In this document: positions 1-6,347 of the stretch, piece by piece
Layout of the letters: each line of letters starts with the position of its first letter
Numbering within the stretch: the first letter of the stretch is position 1
From: CALFCX01 sp964603025
Lineage (GTDB): Bacteria; Margulisbacteria; WOR-1; JAKLHX01
Direction of reading: 5' to 3'
Length of the DNA: 27,053 nucleotides
Assembly: GCA_964603025.1 (NCBI GenBank)
Contig: CAZRTO010000013.1
Location: 1-27,053, forward strand
Translations under genes and position numbers: made by a program
The notes under the pieces: model-generated
Databases searched by the model: none
What the model saw: the letters and a program-made list of their open reading frames with translations, nothing else
Told to the model about the DNA's origin: nothing

Positions 1-4
1 GATC

Positions 5-21
5 TTTTAGATGATCTAAAA
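5..21. repeat. Perfect AT-rich inverted repeat
   Basis: Two 8-bp arms (TTTTAGAT and ATCTAAAA) are separated by a single G at 13. The palindrome sits immediately before the terminator stem at the window edge. It could be part of an extended hairpin, the end of an upstream gene, or a protein-binding site. The left context is missing, so no role is assigned. Confidence 0.6.
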
Positions 22-60
22 AGGGGGCCTCGCATTTCTTAAGAGTGCGGGGCCTTTTTA
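17..60. terminator. Rho-independent terminator, probably bidirectional
   Basis: A GC-rich stem pairs roughly 25-34 with 46-54 (arm GGCCTCGCA against TGCGGGGCC, one G-T wobble) around an 11-nt loop at 35-45. It is followed by a T run at 55-59 on the + strand and flanked by an A run at 17-22, which is a T run on the - strand. The shape fits an intrinsic terminator that could serve either strand. The gene it ends lies to the left of the window. Confidence 0.8.
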
Positions 61-80
61 TTGGCTAACGGCTCGCTCAT

Positions 81-115
81 CATCCGTCATACGTCATCCA
101 TCATCCGTCATCCTG
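81..115. repeat. Heptanucleotide tandem array, five units of CATCCGT type
   Basis: Read in steps of seven, the sequence is CATCCGT, CATACGT, CATCCAT, CATCCGT, CATCCTG. Two units are identical and the others differ by one or two bases. As a consequence a 13-bp direct repeat occurs at 78-90 and 99-111. The array lies between the terminator at 17-60 and the promoter at 126-134 of the first prepilin gene. An array of the same unit length and copy number occurs between argG and argH. Confidence 0.8.
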
Positions 116-125
116 ACTGCCCCTA

Positions 126-134
126 TGTTATAAT
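126..134 (+). promoter_or_regulatory. Extended -10 promoter of the first prepilin gene
   Basis: TGTTATAAT is a consensus TGn-TATAAT extended -10 element. Ten bases separate it from the ATG at 145, so transcription should begin about 3-5 nt before the start codon. No convincing -35 hexamer lies 17 bp upstream (CGTCAT at 106-111, inside the heptamer array), which fits an extended -10 type promoter. Confidence 0.65.
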
Positions 135-144
135 TCCCCTAATC

Positions 145-582
145 ATGGGCAAACGCAAAGCTTTCACGGTGATCGAGCTTCTTATCGCTCTTGCGATCAT
201 TGTGATACTGATCAGCATCGTTACGATGAATTTTTTCAAGATGCGCAGTGAGGCCCGCGCCGCGAAGGTCAGAGGCGATCTCAGGATGGTCAAGATAGCC
301 GCCGAAGCTTACGCCGCAAAAAGGGGTGATTACCCGGATGCTTTGCCGGACCTTCTTGCTGAAACCAATATCATATCCGCTCTCCCGGTGGACGCTTTTA
401 ACCCTACGGATACATTCGGTTACGCGCTTTCGCCTGACAGGAATATTTTTGCCATCTGGTCGGCGGGACAGAACCTGTCCAGAGGCGTCCTCACAGCCTG
501 GGTCGGCAGAATGCCGGTTCCTTCAGATGAAAACGACATCGGCATCACCAACGGCACCCCGCCCAACCAGAACTGGAACTGA
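145..582 (+). CDS. GspG-like prepilin/pseudopilin, first gene of the pilus locus
   Basis: A 145-residue type IV pilin-like protein. The prepilin motif is KRKA|FTVIELL, with Glu at mature position 5, followed by a roughly 20-residue hydrophobic helix. The residue before the cleavage site is Ala rather than the usual Gly. The C-terminal half (GDYP, then LP.D.FNP..TFGY, then a short strand and SAGQN) resembles the C-terminal loop of GspG-type pseudopilins. I chose the ATG at 145 because it places the basic leader directly before the cleavage site. An in-frame upstream TTG would add 28 residues encoded by the heptamer array and the promoter. No ribosome-binding site precedes the ATG, and the mRNA is probably close to leaderless. 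Order with the next genes (G/H-, I-, J-, K-like) matches minor pilin operons. The fold assignment is strong; subtype is less certain. Confidence 0.85.
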   Translation: MGKRKAFTVIELLIALAIIVILISIVTMNFFKMRSEARAAKVRGDLRMVKIAAEAYAAKRGDYPDALPDLLAETNIISALPVDAFNPTDTFGYALSPDRNIFAIWSAGQNLSRGVLTAWVGRMPVPSDENDIGITNGTPPNQNWN

Positions 583-598
583 CCACACTATAATTTCC

Positions 599-627
599 TT
601 TACAACCCATATATACTTTGTTATAAT
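599..627 (+). promoter_or_regulatory. Sigma-70-type promoter before the PilV/GspI-like gene
   Basis: The hexamer TTTACA (599-604) and TATAAT (622-627) are separated by exactly 17 bp, and TG at 619-620 makes an extended -10. This is the best promoter in the window. Nine bases separate the -10 box from the ATG at 637, so the predicted transcript begins within a few bases of the start codon. It would allow the rest of the locus to be transcribed independently of the first prepilin gene. Confidence 0.75.
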
Positions 628-636
628 TTTCTGAAA

Positions 637-999
637 ATGAAGAGAAGAGGTTTCACTCTCATCGAGATGATCCTTGTGCTCGTGGTGATAACCATCGCGC
701 TTTTTCCGCTTATTGAGGCTTTTTCCGCAGGGATCAGGGCAAGCAAGCTCGCCAGCGACGCCAATACAGCAATAGAACTCGCCCAGCAAAAAATGGAACA
801 GATGCAATCCGTGCCTTACGCTTTGATCGCGAGCACTTCAGAAGCCATGGGATCAATATCCGGATACCCGAATTTTTCGAGAGAGGCCGTGGTAACGGAA
901 CCCCTGACCAACCTGAAAGAAGTAGCGGTGAACGTGTACTGGAGATCCGGCATTGGGACCGATGTATTCGGGATAAGCTCGTACTTTATAAACTATTAA
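637..999 (+). CDS. PilV/GspI-like minor prepilin
   Basis: A 120-residue protein with a canonical prepilin start, KRRG|FTLIEMILVLVVITIA, including Gly at -1 and Glu at +5. The helix is followed by a segment with many small residues and IELAQQKMEQMQ, a pattern typical of PilV/GspI minor pilins (A..LA...ME.l). The remainder is a short beta-rich domain. It would be inserted in the inner membrane, processed by a prepilin peptidase (not encoded here) and incorporated near the pilus or pseudopilus tip. The next gene starts two bases after the stop, suggesting coupled translation. The family is clear from the N-terminus and gene order; the tip role is inference. Confidence 0.8.
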   Translation: MKRRGFTLIEMILVLVVITIALFPLIEAFSAGIRASKLASDANTAIELAQQKMEQMQSVPYALIASTSEAMGSISGYPNFSREAVVTEPLTNLKEVAVNVYWRSGIGTDVFGISSYFINY

Positions 1000-1000
1000 C

Positions 1001-1492
1001 ATGAGAAACAGGAAAAGCGTAACTCTTATAGAGCTTAGCATAGCCCTGGTGCTTTCCGTGGGCATACTGGGAGTGCTCGTTATGGCCTATGTTACCGGGA
1101 CCAGGCTTTTTACCTCCGAAATGGGCACCTCTTCGGCTTTTCTCGAGGCCAATAAGGCCATGAATTCGCTGCGCACTGATCTGCGCAGCTGTCTTGCGCT
1201 GACAAACGCGACATCTACCAGCATCAGTTTCTGGGCGGACGACCTCAACACCAACAGCTCTATGGAAGCAAACGAGATATATCACTACTCCTGGAACGGC
1301 ACTCCGGGCAGCCCTCTGCTCAGGACAGCGGCAGGCAGCAGTGTCATGATGGCAAAAGATATCAGGCTTTTTTCGCTGACATATGACAGCGGTTCTCTGG
1401 CTTCGATAACCCAGGTCCATATAAAGATAGCCGCAGGCACGGGCAATAACATTGCGACGCTCGAATCTTCCGTAAAACTGAGGAATATTTAG
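1001..1492 (+). CDS. PilW/GspJ-like minor prepilin with Ser at the cleavage site
   Basis: A 163-residue prepilin-like protein. The motif is RNRKS|VTLIELSIALVLSVGILG: Glu +5 and the hydrophobic helix are present, but the residue before the cleavage site is Ser and mature residue 1 is Val. Glycine at -1 is the norm for prepilin peptidase substrates, so processing may be slow or unusual. The body (ANKAMNSLRTDLR, then alternating strands with FWADD and LTYD segments) is consistent with PilW/GspJ proteins, which follow PilV/GspI in gene order. It begins two bases after the previous stop and has no obvious ribosome-binding site, so coupling is likely. A GspJ-like pseudopilin is the alternative name for the same family. 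Confidence 0.78.
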   Translation: MRNRKSVTLIELSIALVLSVGILGVLVMAYVTGTRLFTSEMGTSSAFLEANKAMNSLRTDLRSCLALTNATSTSISFWADDLNTNSSMEANEIYHYSWNGTPGSPLLRTAAGSSVMMAKDIRLFSLTYDSGSLASITQVHIKIAAGTGNNIATLESSVKLRNI

Positions 1493-1499
1493 AAAGGAG
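1493..1499 (+). promoter_or_regulatory. Strong ribosome-binding site for the first PilX-like gene
   Basis: AAAGGAG lies 8 nt before the ATG at 1508 and directly after the preceding stop codon. It fixes the start of the PilX-like gene and contrasts with the site-less starts of the three genes before it. Confidence 0.8.
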
Positions 1500-1507
1500 C
1501 CGGGCCG

Positions 1508-2677
1508 ATGTCCAGAAAAGGAAGCCTGCTCTTCACTATGGTCATAACAATGGCCGTTGCTGCAGTTATACTGTCATTCGTTTATGTGGTGATAGCAAGG
1601 ACCAGGGACATCCCCGCAAAAAAAGCCTCCACAAAAGCGTTTTATATAGCCGAAGCCGGAGTTAATAAGGCTATCTGGTATCTCGCAACCCCTGTTGGTT
1701 CCGGAGGAATGGGCGAAGACTGGCGGACTTCGGGCTCAACTGAGTCGTTTGCCGGAGGCGCGTACACTTTCTCGGTGCTTGACGGCCCTTCCGCCGGCTC
1801 GATAATGGTGATCGCCACTGGAGAGGTGAACGGAATAACCAGGACCATACAACAGATACTGTCCGGAAGCACTTCATCGACGGCAAGCTTTAACTACGCT
1901 GTATACGCCAACAGCAATCTTTTGCTGAACGGGGCCGGCGGCATCAACGGCCCTACTTTTGCTGCCGGTAATATTACGCTCACCGGCGCGACCAGCATAA
2001 ACGGGGATGTCACAATAATGGAGGGAAGCACATTTAAGAAGAACGGCGTGAACCAGCCGGCAACGGTCACTACCACGCAGCCGCCTATGCCGGAGATCGA
2101 CAGGGCGCCGTACGATGCTTTTCTGGCTCAGGCAGCCGCTCAGCCGGCCGGGAACATGTCAATAACCGGCGCAGGGACCTACAATCTCAACGGCGGGGTT
2201 TTGTACGTGAACGGCAACCTTACCGTAAGCGGGTCCCGTAGGATAGCCGGCGGAGGAACTATTGTGGTAACCGGAAATTACAACCAGTCAGGTGCGGGCA
2301 ATATAGACGCCAACACAACCATAATAGCCGGGAATAATCTGGCCATCACAGGAAGCAATGTCGTTAATTCCGGGGGGGTGCTTTTCGCGGGGAACAATAT
2401 CACTCTTTCCGGGGCCGGAGATATCACCGGATCGGTGATCGCCATGAACGCTGTAAATGCCAGCGGCGCCGGCAGGACTATCGGACTTGTATATTCGCAA
2501 TCAGGGATGTCCGGAGCCAGAACCATAGTCGGCAGTGTCGTATGCCGTGACAACGCCACCTTTTCCGGGGCCATAAATATAACCCATGATCCGACAAAGA
2601 TATCCGGCAACATTCCCGGGGTCATAACAAAAGGAGGCCTGACCAAAGAAAAAGGGGGCTGGAAAGAAAAACAATGA
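1508..2677 (+). CDS. PilX-like pilus protein with beta-solenoid-like body (copy 1)
   Basis: A 389-residue protein. Residues 1-30 form a basic leader (MSRKG) and hydrophobic helix. AFYIAEAGVNKAIW at about 46-59 is the AEAG signature of the PilX/GspK N-terminal family. The usual Glu at mature position 5 is absent. From about residue 125 to 375 the protein consists of short strands rich in Gly, Asn, Thr and Ile with recurring NG.ITL.G...INGDVTI-like turns, as in right-handed beta-solenoids and bactofilin-like domains. It ends in a basic tail (KEKGGWKEKQ). It probably sits at the pilus tip with the other minor pilins, and the solenoid may be an adhesive or spacer module (inference). Its last four bases overlap the start of a paralogue. 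The N-terminal family is well supported; the solenoid fold is judged from repeat periodicity only. Confidence 0.75.
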   Translation: MSRKGSLLFTMVITMAVAAVILSFVYVVIARTRDIPAKKASTKAFYIAEAGVNKAIWYLATPVGSGGMGEDWRTSGSTESFAGGAYTFSVLDGPSAGSIMVIATGEVNGITRTIQQILSGSTSSTASFNYAVYANSNLLLNGAGGINGPTFAAGNITLTGATSINGDVTIMEGSTFKKNGVNQPATVTTTQPPMPEIDRAPYDAFLAQAAAQPAGNMSITGAGTYNLNGGVLYVNGNLTVSGSRRIAGGGTIVVTGNYNQSGAGNIDANTTIIAGNNLAITGSNVVNSGGVLFAGNNITLSGAGDITGSVIAMNAVNASGAGRTIGLVYSQSGMSGARTIVGSVVCRDNATFSGAINITHDPTKISGNIPGVITKGGLTKEKGGWKEKQ

Positions 2678-3819
2678 ATATAAAAAAAAGGTCCGGAAAT
2701 CTTGCTCTGAGCCTTCTTGTTATACTCGGGCTTTCATTCCTGCTTGGATCATTTCTTTATCTGGTCATAGGCCGGACTATGGAATCATCGCAAAGAAAAT
2801 CGCGCGAAGCGGCGTTCTACATCGCCGAAGCGGGCATAAAAAAAGCCGTATGGTCGCTGATGACGCCGAGCGGCCTTGGTGGCATGGGCACATCATGGAG
2901 GATAAGTAATTATTCCGAGAACTTTGGCAAAGGCGCCTATTCGTTCTCGATAATCGACGGCGCCTCAGGAATTATAACTATCATTTCTACCGGTGAAGCG
3001 GAAGGCCGGACCAGAACGATAATGCAGAGCATGCACTCCAGTTCTCTTCCGGCGGCTTTTAACTACGCGATGTATAACAACGGCAGTCTTAACCTGAGAG
3101 GCAGCAGCTGTGTTATCGGAGACATCTTTGCCAACGGGAACATCTCGATACAAAAAACCGGCAACCATCCGGACGGCGACACTTATACAGCTGCGGGATA
3201 TACGGTAAACGGCTCTCCGGGCACGGTCCCCGACCCTGTTCCGAGCATGCCGTCGCTCAACAGCACATATTACGACGAACATCTGGCCATTGCTCAGACA
3301 GTATCTTCGGGCAATCAGATAATTAGCAACACCGATCTCGGAGGCGGAACTGTGTATATCAACGGAGATGCCACGATATCAGGAAATATTACCGGTGGAG
3401 GGGTCATAGTCGTCTCAGGCAATACCACAGTGAATTCAGCCATAATATCCGAGAACACCACTATCATCAGCAACGGCACGATGACCATTCAGGGTCCCTC
3501 CAACATAGCGTCGGGAGGCGTACTCTACTCCCCTACCCAGATATCTATCCCGGGAAATCCGAGGATATTCGGCTCGGTAATGTCCGCAAGGATAACGGCT
3601 AACGGCACCCCGACCATTATGGGACTGCTCTTTTCCTGGGCGGTGAGCACCGAACTGAACGGCAATGTGACCGTATACGGCAGTGTGGTAAATCCCTCGG
3701 CTTCGACATATACTGGTAATATAAACCTTGAGTTCAGGCCGGAGTATATACCGAGCTTTGTTGAAGGGCTCTCGGCCGGAGGTATCGGGCTGATAAAAGG
3801 CACCTGGAAGGAGCTGTGA
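2674..3819 (+). CDS. PilX-like pilus protein with beta-solenoid-like body (copy 2)
   Basis: A 381-residue paralogue of the preceding protein, starting in an ATGA overlap. Shared blocks include FYIAEAG(V/I).KA(I/V)W, then GGMG..WR.S, ENF..GAY.FS(V/I).DG, TGE..G.TRTI.Q and FNYA(V/M)Y.N..L.L.G, so the copies arose by duplication. The N-terminus has a basic leader (MNIKKRSG) and a hydrophobic helix at about 9-32. The body again shows Gly/Asn/Thr-rich short strands (for instance GGGTVYINGDATISGNITG) suggesting a beta-solenoid. Divergence is greatest in the solenoid part, which would suit two different surface ligands or a two-subunit tip. It is translationally linked on both sides. Function beyond membership of the pilus locus is not known. 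Confidence 0.74.
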   Translation: MNIKKRSGNLALSLLVILGLSFLLGSFLYLVIGRTMESSQRKSREAAFYIAEAGIKKAVWSLMTPSGLGGMGTSWRISNYSENFGKGAYSFSIIDGASGIITIISTGEAEGRTRTIMQSMHSSSLPAAFNYAMYNNGSLNLRGSSCVIGDIFANGNISIQKTGNHPDGDTYTAAGYTVNGSPGTVPDPVPSMPSLNSTYYDEHLAIAQTVSSGNQIISNTDLGGGTVYINGDATISGNITGGGVIVVSGNTTVNSAIISENTTIISNGTMTIQGPSNIASGGVLYSPTQISIPGNPRIFGSVMSARITANGTPTIMGLLFSWAVSTELNGNVTVYGSVVNPSASTYTGNINLEFRPEYIPSFVEGLSAGGIGLIKGTWKEL

Positions 3820-5468
3820 TGTTCGGATCCGGGAACAAAAAGAACGGGCATGAAACAACTATAGGCGTGAGCATAAGCCCTCATGTGATAAATATCACAG
3901 AGGTCACCCGCGGCGGCGAAAAAACCGTTATCGAGAGCTATGACAGCATAGAGATCCCTGTCGACCTGGAAAAAGAACAGGCCGACGCTTTTATAATAGA
4001 CGCTCTAAAAAAGCACTTTTCATCCGTTAAGGATAAGAAAGCCGGTGTTTATTCTCTCATCTCCGGCTCCGAGGTCATAATCCGCAGGATGCAGCTTCCC
4101 AAAATAGCGAAAAAGGATCTGCTTGAAGCGATAAAATGGGAGATAAAAACGCATCTGCCGTTCGCGATCGAGACCGCCGTGATAAATTACAGCGTACTGG
4201 GCGAGATCAAGCTAAAGGATATGACAAAGCTCGATCTGCTGGTAGCGGCGGTACAAAGATCCTCCGTGGACAGGACCAGGACTTTATTTGAAAAAGCCGG
4301 CATACGGCTTGAGGGGCTTTCCATAGCTCCATTCGCGTTCTGGAACCTCCTGAAGGGAACCTCCATACTTAAAAAGGACAAAAGGACAGCTCTTATTGAG
4401 GTCGGCTCAGAGAACACCAAGATCGCCTTCTTTGACGGCGAGAACCTTGAGTTTTACCGCGAGCTTCCGGTCGGCGGGATACATTTTACCAGATCTATGA
4501 TCGGCCAGTTCGTTTCAGATAAATGGCAAATGAACCTGAACTACGCGCAGGCGGAAGAAATGAAAAGGAAATACGGCATACCCGAAGAAAGCACCGCCGA
4601 TCTTACGGATGACGGCCTCCCGCTGAAACAGATCTACCAGGTGATGCGGCCGACCCTGCGCAGGTTCCTCAACGAAATAGGCAGGTCTTTCGGCTATTAC
4701 AAGGAACAATTCTCAAAAACCTCCATAGACAGGGTCATACTTGCCGGCGGGTCGGCAAAGATGAAGAACCTTGATGTTCACCTGTCATCGGAGCTCGGGG
4801 TTAATATAGAGAAGATCGAGGAGCTGATAAAGATCGACAAAGGGCAACAGGTCCAAGACCAGGAACTTATGTTAAGGACCCTCCCCCACATCGCCATAGC
4901 CATCGGCGCGGCCCTGTCTCAGGCAAAGGAAATGAACTTTATCGGAAAAGCCGTCGGATTTTCAGGTAAAAGTGCCGGGGCGGCCGGACCGGTATCCGAA
5001 AGAGAAGGATCTGCTCTGCCGAAGAACTTCTATGCCGCGGCCGCGATATCAGTGGCGGTTTTTTATTTGGCGGCTCTGGCGGCCATGAACGTTTCCCTCA
5101 ACAATACGATCCGCGGTTACAAAAACGTACTGGACGAGCAGAAATCCCTTTTGGCGAATTTAAAAACTCTCTCAGAAAAACAATCGATACTTGCAAAAGT
5201 TGAGAAACAAAAGGTCCCGATCAGGCCAGCTCTGGCAGAGCTCACCAATATAATGCCGAAATATTCCTTTCTTGAAGCTTTTTCATTCAGCAACGCGTCA
5301 AAAGGAATGTCTATATCAGGGATATCTCAGGACATGCAGACCGCCGGAGAACTGCTTAAAAGGATAGAATCTTCCGGTTTCTTTTCCGGAGCTTCGCTCG
5401 TTGAGGCCAGAAAGGCCCCGGACAAGAAATCGGTGGTATTTTCGATGGGCTTTAATTTGAAGCTGTAA
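3819..5468 (+). CDS. PilM-PilN fusion, type IV pilus inner-membrane platform
   Basis: A 549-residue fusion. Residues about 10-375 are PilM, the cytoplasmic actin-like protein: TTIGVSIS at the start, RRMQLPKIAKKDLLEAIKWE (the hallmark LPk...eaI.wE block), LIEVGSENTKIAFF and RVILAGGSAKM (nucleotide-site loops). A Gly/Ser/Pro linker leads to a transmembrane helix at about 404-427, a coiled-coil stretch (LDEQKSLLANLKTLSEKQ) and a roughly 75-residue ferredoxin-like domain, which together are PilN. PilM normally docks on the INLLP peptide of PilN; here the two are covalently joined, as in GspL of type II secretion. AAGGAG at 3808-3813 is 5 nt before the ATG at 3819, which overlaps the previous stop as TGATG. 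A GTG at 3816 is possible but too close to that site. Confidence 0.88.
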   Translation: MFGSGNKKNGHETTIGVSISPHVINITEVTRGGEKTVIESYDSIEIPVDLEKEQADAFIIDALKKHFSSVKDKKAGVYSLISGSEVIIRRMQLPKIAKKDLLEAIKWEIKTHLPFAIETAVINYSVLGEIKLKDMTKLDLLVAAVQRSSVDRTRTLFEKAGIRLEGLSIAPFAFWNLLKGTSILKKDKRTALIEVGSENTKIAFFDGENLEFYRELPVGGIHFTRSMIGQFVSDKWQMNLNYAQAEEMKRKYGIPEESTADLTDDGLPLKQIYQVMRPTLRRFLNEIGRSFGYYKEQFSKTSIDRVILAGGSAKMKNLDVHLSSELGVNIEKIEELIKIDKGQQVQDQELMLRTLPHIAIAIGAALSQAKEMNFIGKAVGFSGKSAGAAGPVSEREGSALPKNFYAAAAISVAVFYLAALAAMNVSLNNTIRGYKNVLDEQKSLLANLKTLSEKQSILAKVEKQKVPIRPALAELTNIMPKYSFLEAFSFSNASKGMSISGISQDMQTAGELLKRIESSGFFSGASLVEARKAPDKKSVVFSMGFNLKL

Positions 5469-5477
5469 GGAGGCGAA

Positions 5478-6347
5478 ATGGACCGTCCTTTGTGGCAAAA
5501 GATAGCGCTTGCCGCGCTCGCGGCCGCGCTTGTGATATGGGCGTCATATACGTACCTGCTCAAGGACAAGATAAAGGAAATGTCCGAGCTAAAAAGCTCC
5601 GTGGACATGATACAGCACGAGATCAAAGCCCTTGGCGGCGGGGATATGACACTTGACCCGATATCGATAAACAGGGAGATCAAAAAAAGGCTGGACGAAA
5701 TAAACAGGAAGGTGCCCAGCGAAGCGGATAGTCCCTATCTACTGGAAAGGTTCATAGCGGATTCAATGAAGGGACTGGACATAGATTACACGTTCATTCA
5801 GCCGCTGGCCCCAGTCAAAGAGGATATATTCAAGAGGATCCCGATAAACGTGGATATGACCGCGAAATTCGAGCCGCTGAACATGTACCTTCAACGGATA
5901 GAAAATCTGCCTATTACCGTCAGGATAGACAATATGGATATCTCCAAGAACAAAGAACAGCCGCAGCTTCTCAATGTCAAGCTTTCCCTCTCAGCGTTCG
6001 TAATGCCGGGAGCCGCAGCGTCATCCACGCCGGAGTCCGTGCCTAACATGGCGCAGGTCCCGACGATAGACCCGTTCTTTGAAGAAGAGCTGCGGGCGGA
6101 AAGAGCCGCGGAGGTCAAAAAAGCTGCAAGTACGCGGCCCGCAGCAAGAAGGGCCCCGCTTCAACTGCCTAAGTTCAAAGGAGTATACAAGGGCGACAGG
6201 ATAAAGGCGTTCATCAACAACGACCTGTTCGGCGTGGGGGATGTGGTGGACGATTACATAATCACTAAAATAACCGACAGACATGTTATTGTAACAAAGG
6301 ACGGGAAGGGATATACTCTAAAACTGGGGGAGGTGGGTAAGAGATGA
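5478..6347 (+). CDS. PilO-PilP fusion, pilus alignment subcomplex
   Basis: A 289-residue protein. Residues 7-27 are a transmembrane helix and 30-50 a short coiled coil. About 65-175 form a PilO-like periplasmic domain (SPYLLERFIADSMKGLDIDY, then FEPLNMYLQRIENLPITVRIDNMDI, the typical PilO block). A Pro/Ala-rich and charged linker (about 176-222) leads to a C-terminal 65-residue domain (LPKFKGVYKG.RIKAFINND.FGVGDVV.DY.I.KIT...V.V...GK.YTLKLG) that matches the homology-region fold of PilP/GspC. PilP is normally a separate lipoprotein that touches the secretin; here no lipobox is present and it is tethered through PilO. AAGGAGG lies just before the start, and the end overlaps pilQ by four bases. 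Confidence 0.82.
   Translation: MDRPLWQKIALAALAAALVIWASYTYLLKDKIKEMSELKSSVDMIQHEIKALGGGDMTLDPISINREIKKRLDEINRKVPSEADSPYLLERFIADSMKGLDIDYTFIQPLAPVKEDIFKRIPINVDMTAKFEPLNMYLQRIENLPITVRIDNMDISKNKEQPQLLNVKLSLSAFVMPGAAASSTPESVPNMAQVPTIDPFFEEELRAERAAEVKKAASTRPAARRAPLQLPKFKGVYKGDRIKAFINNDLFGVGDVVDDYIITKITDRHVIVTKDGKGYTLKLGEVGKR

Noticed and set aside
61..144. N-terminal extension of the first prepilin from a TTG at 61
   Set aside because: The 28 added residues come from the heptamer array and the promoter, and a prepilin leader must be short and end just before the cleavage site. The ATG at 145 fits.
987..992. TATAAA 8 nt before the PilW/GspJ-like start as another leaderless promoter
   Set aside because: It lies inside the coding end of the previous gene, lacks a TG extension and -35, and the two-base gene spacing already explains translation by coupling.
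2278..2646. Long open frames antisense to the PilX-like gene
   Set aside because: They arise from the repetitive Gly/Asn/Thr codon composition of the solenoid region and have no family features or ribosome-binding site.
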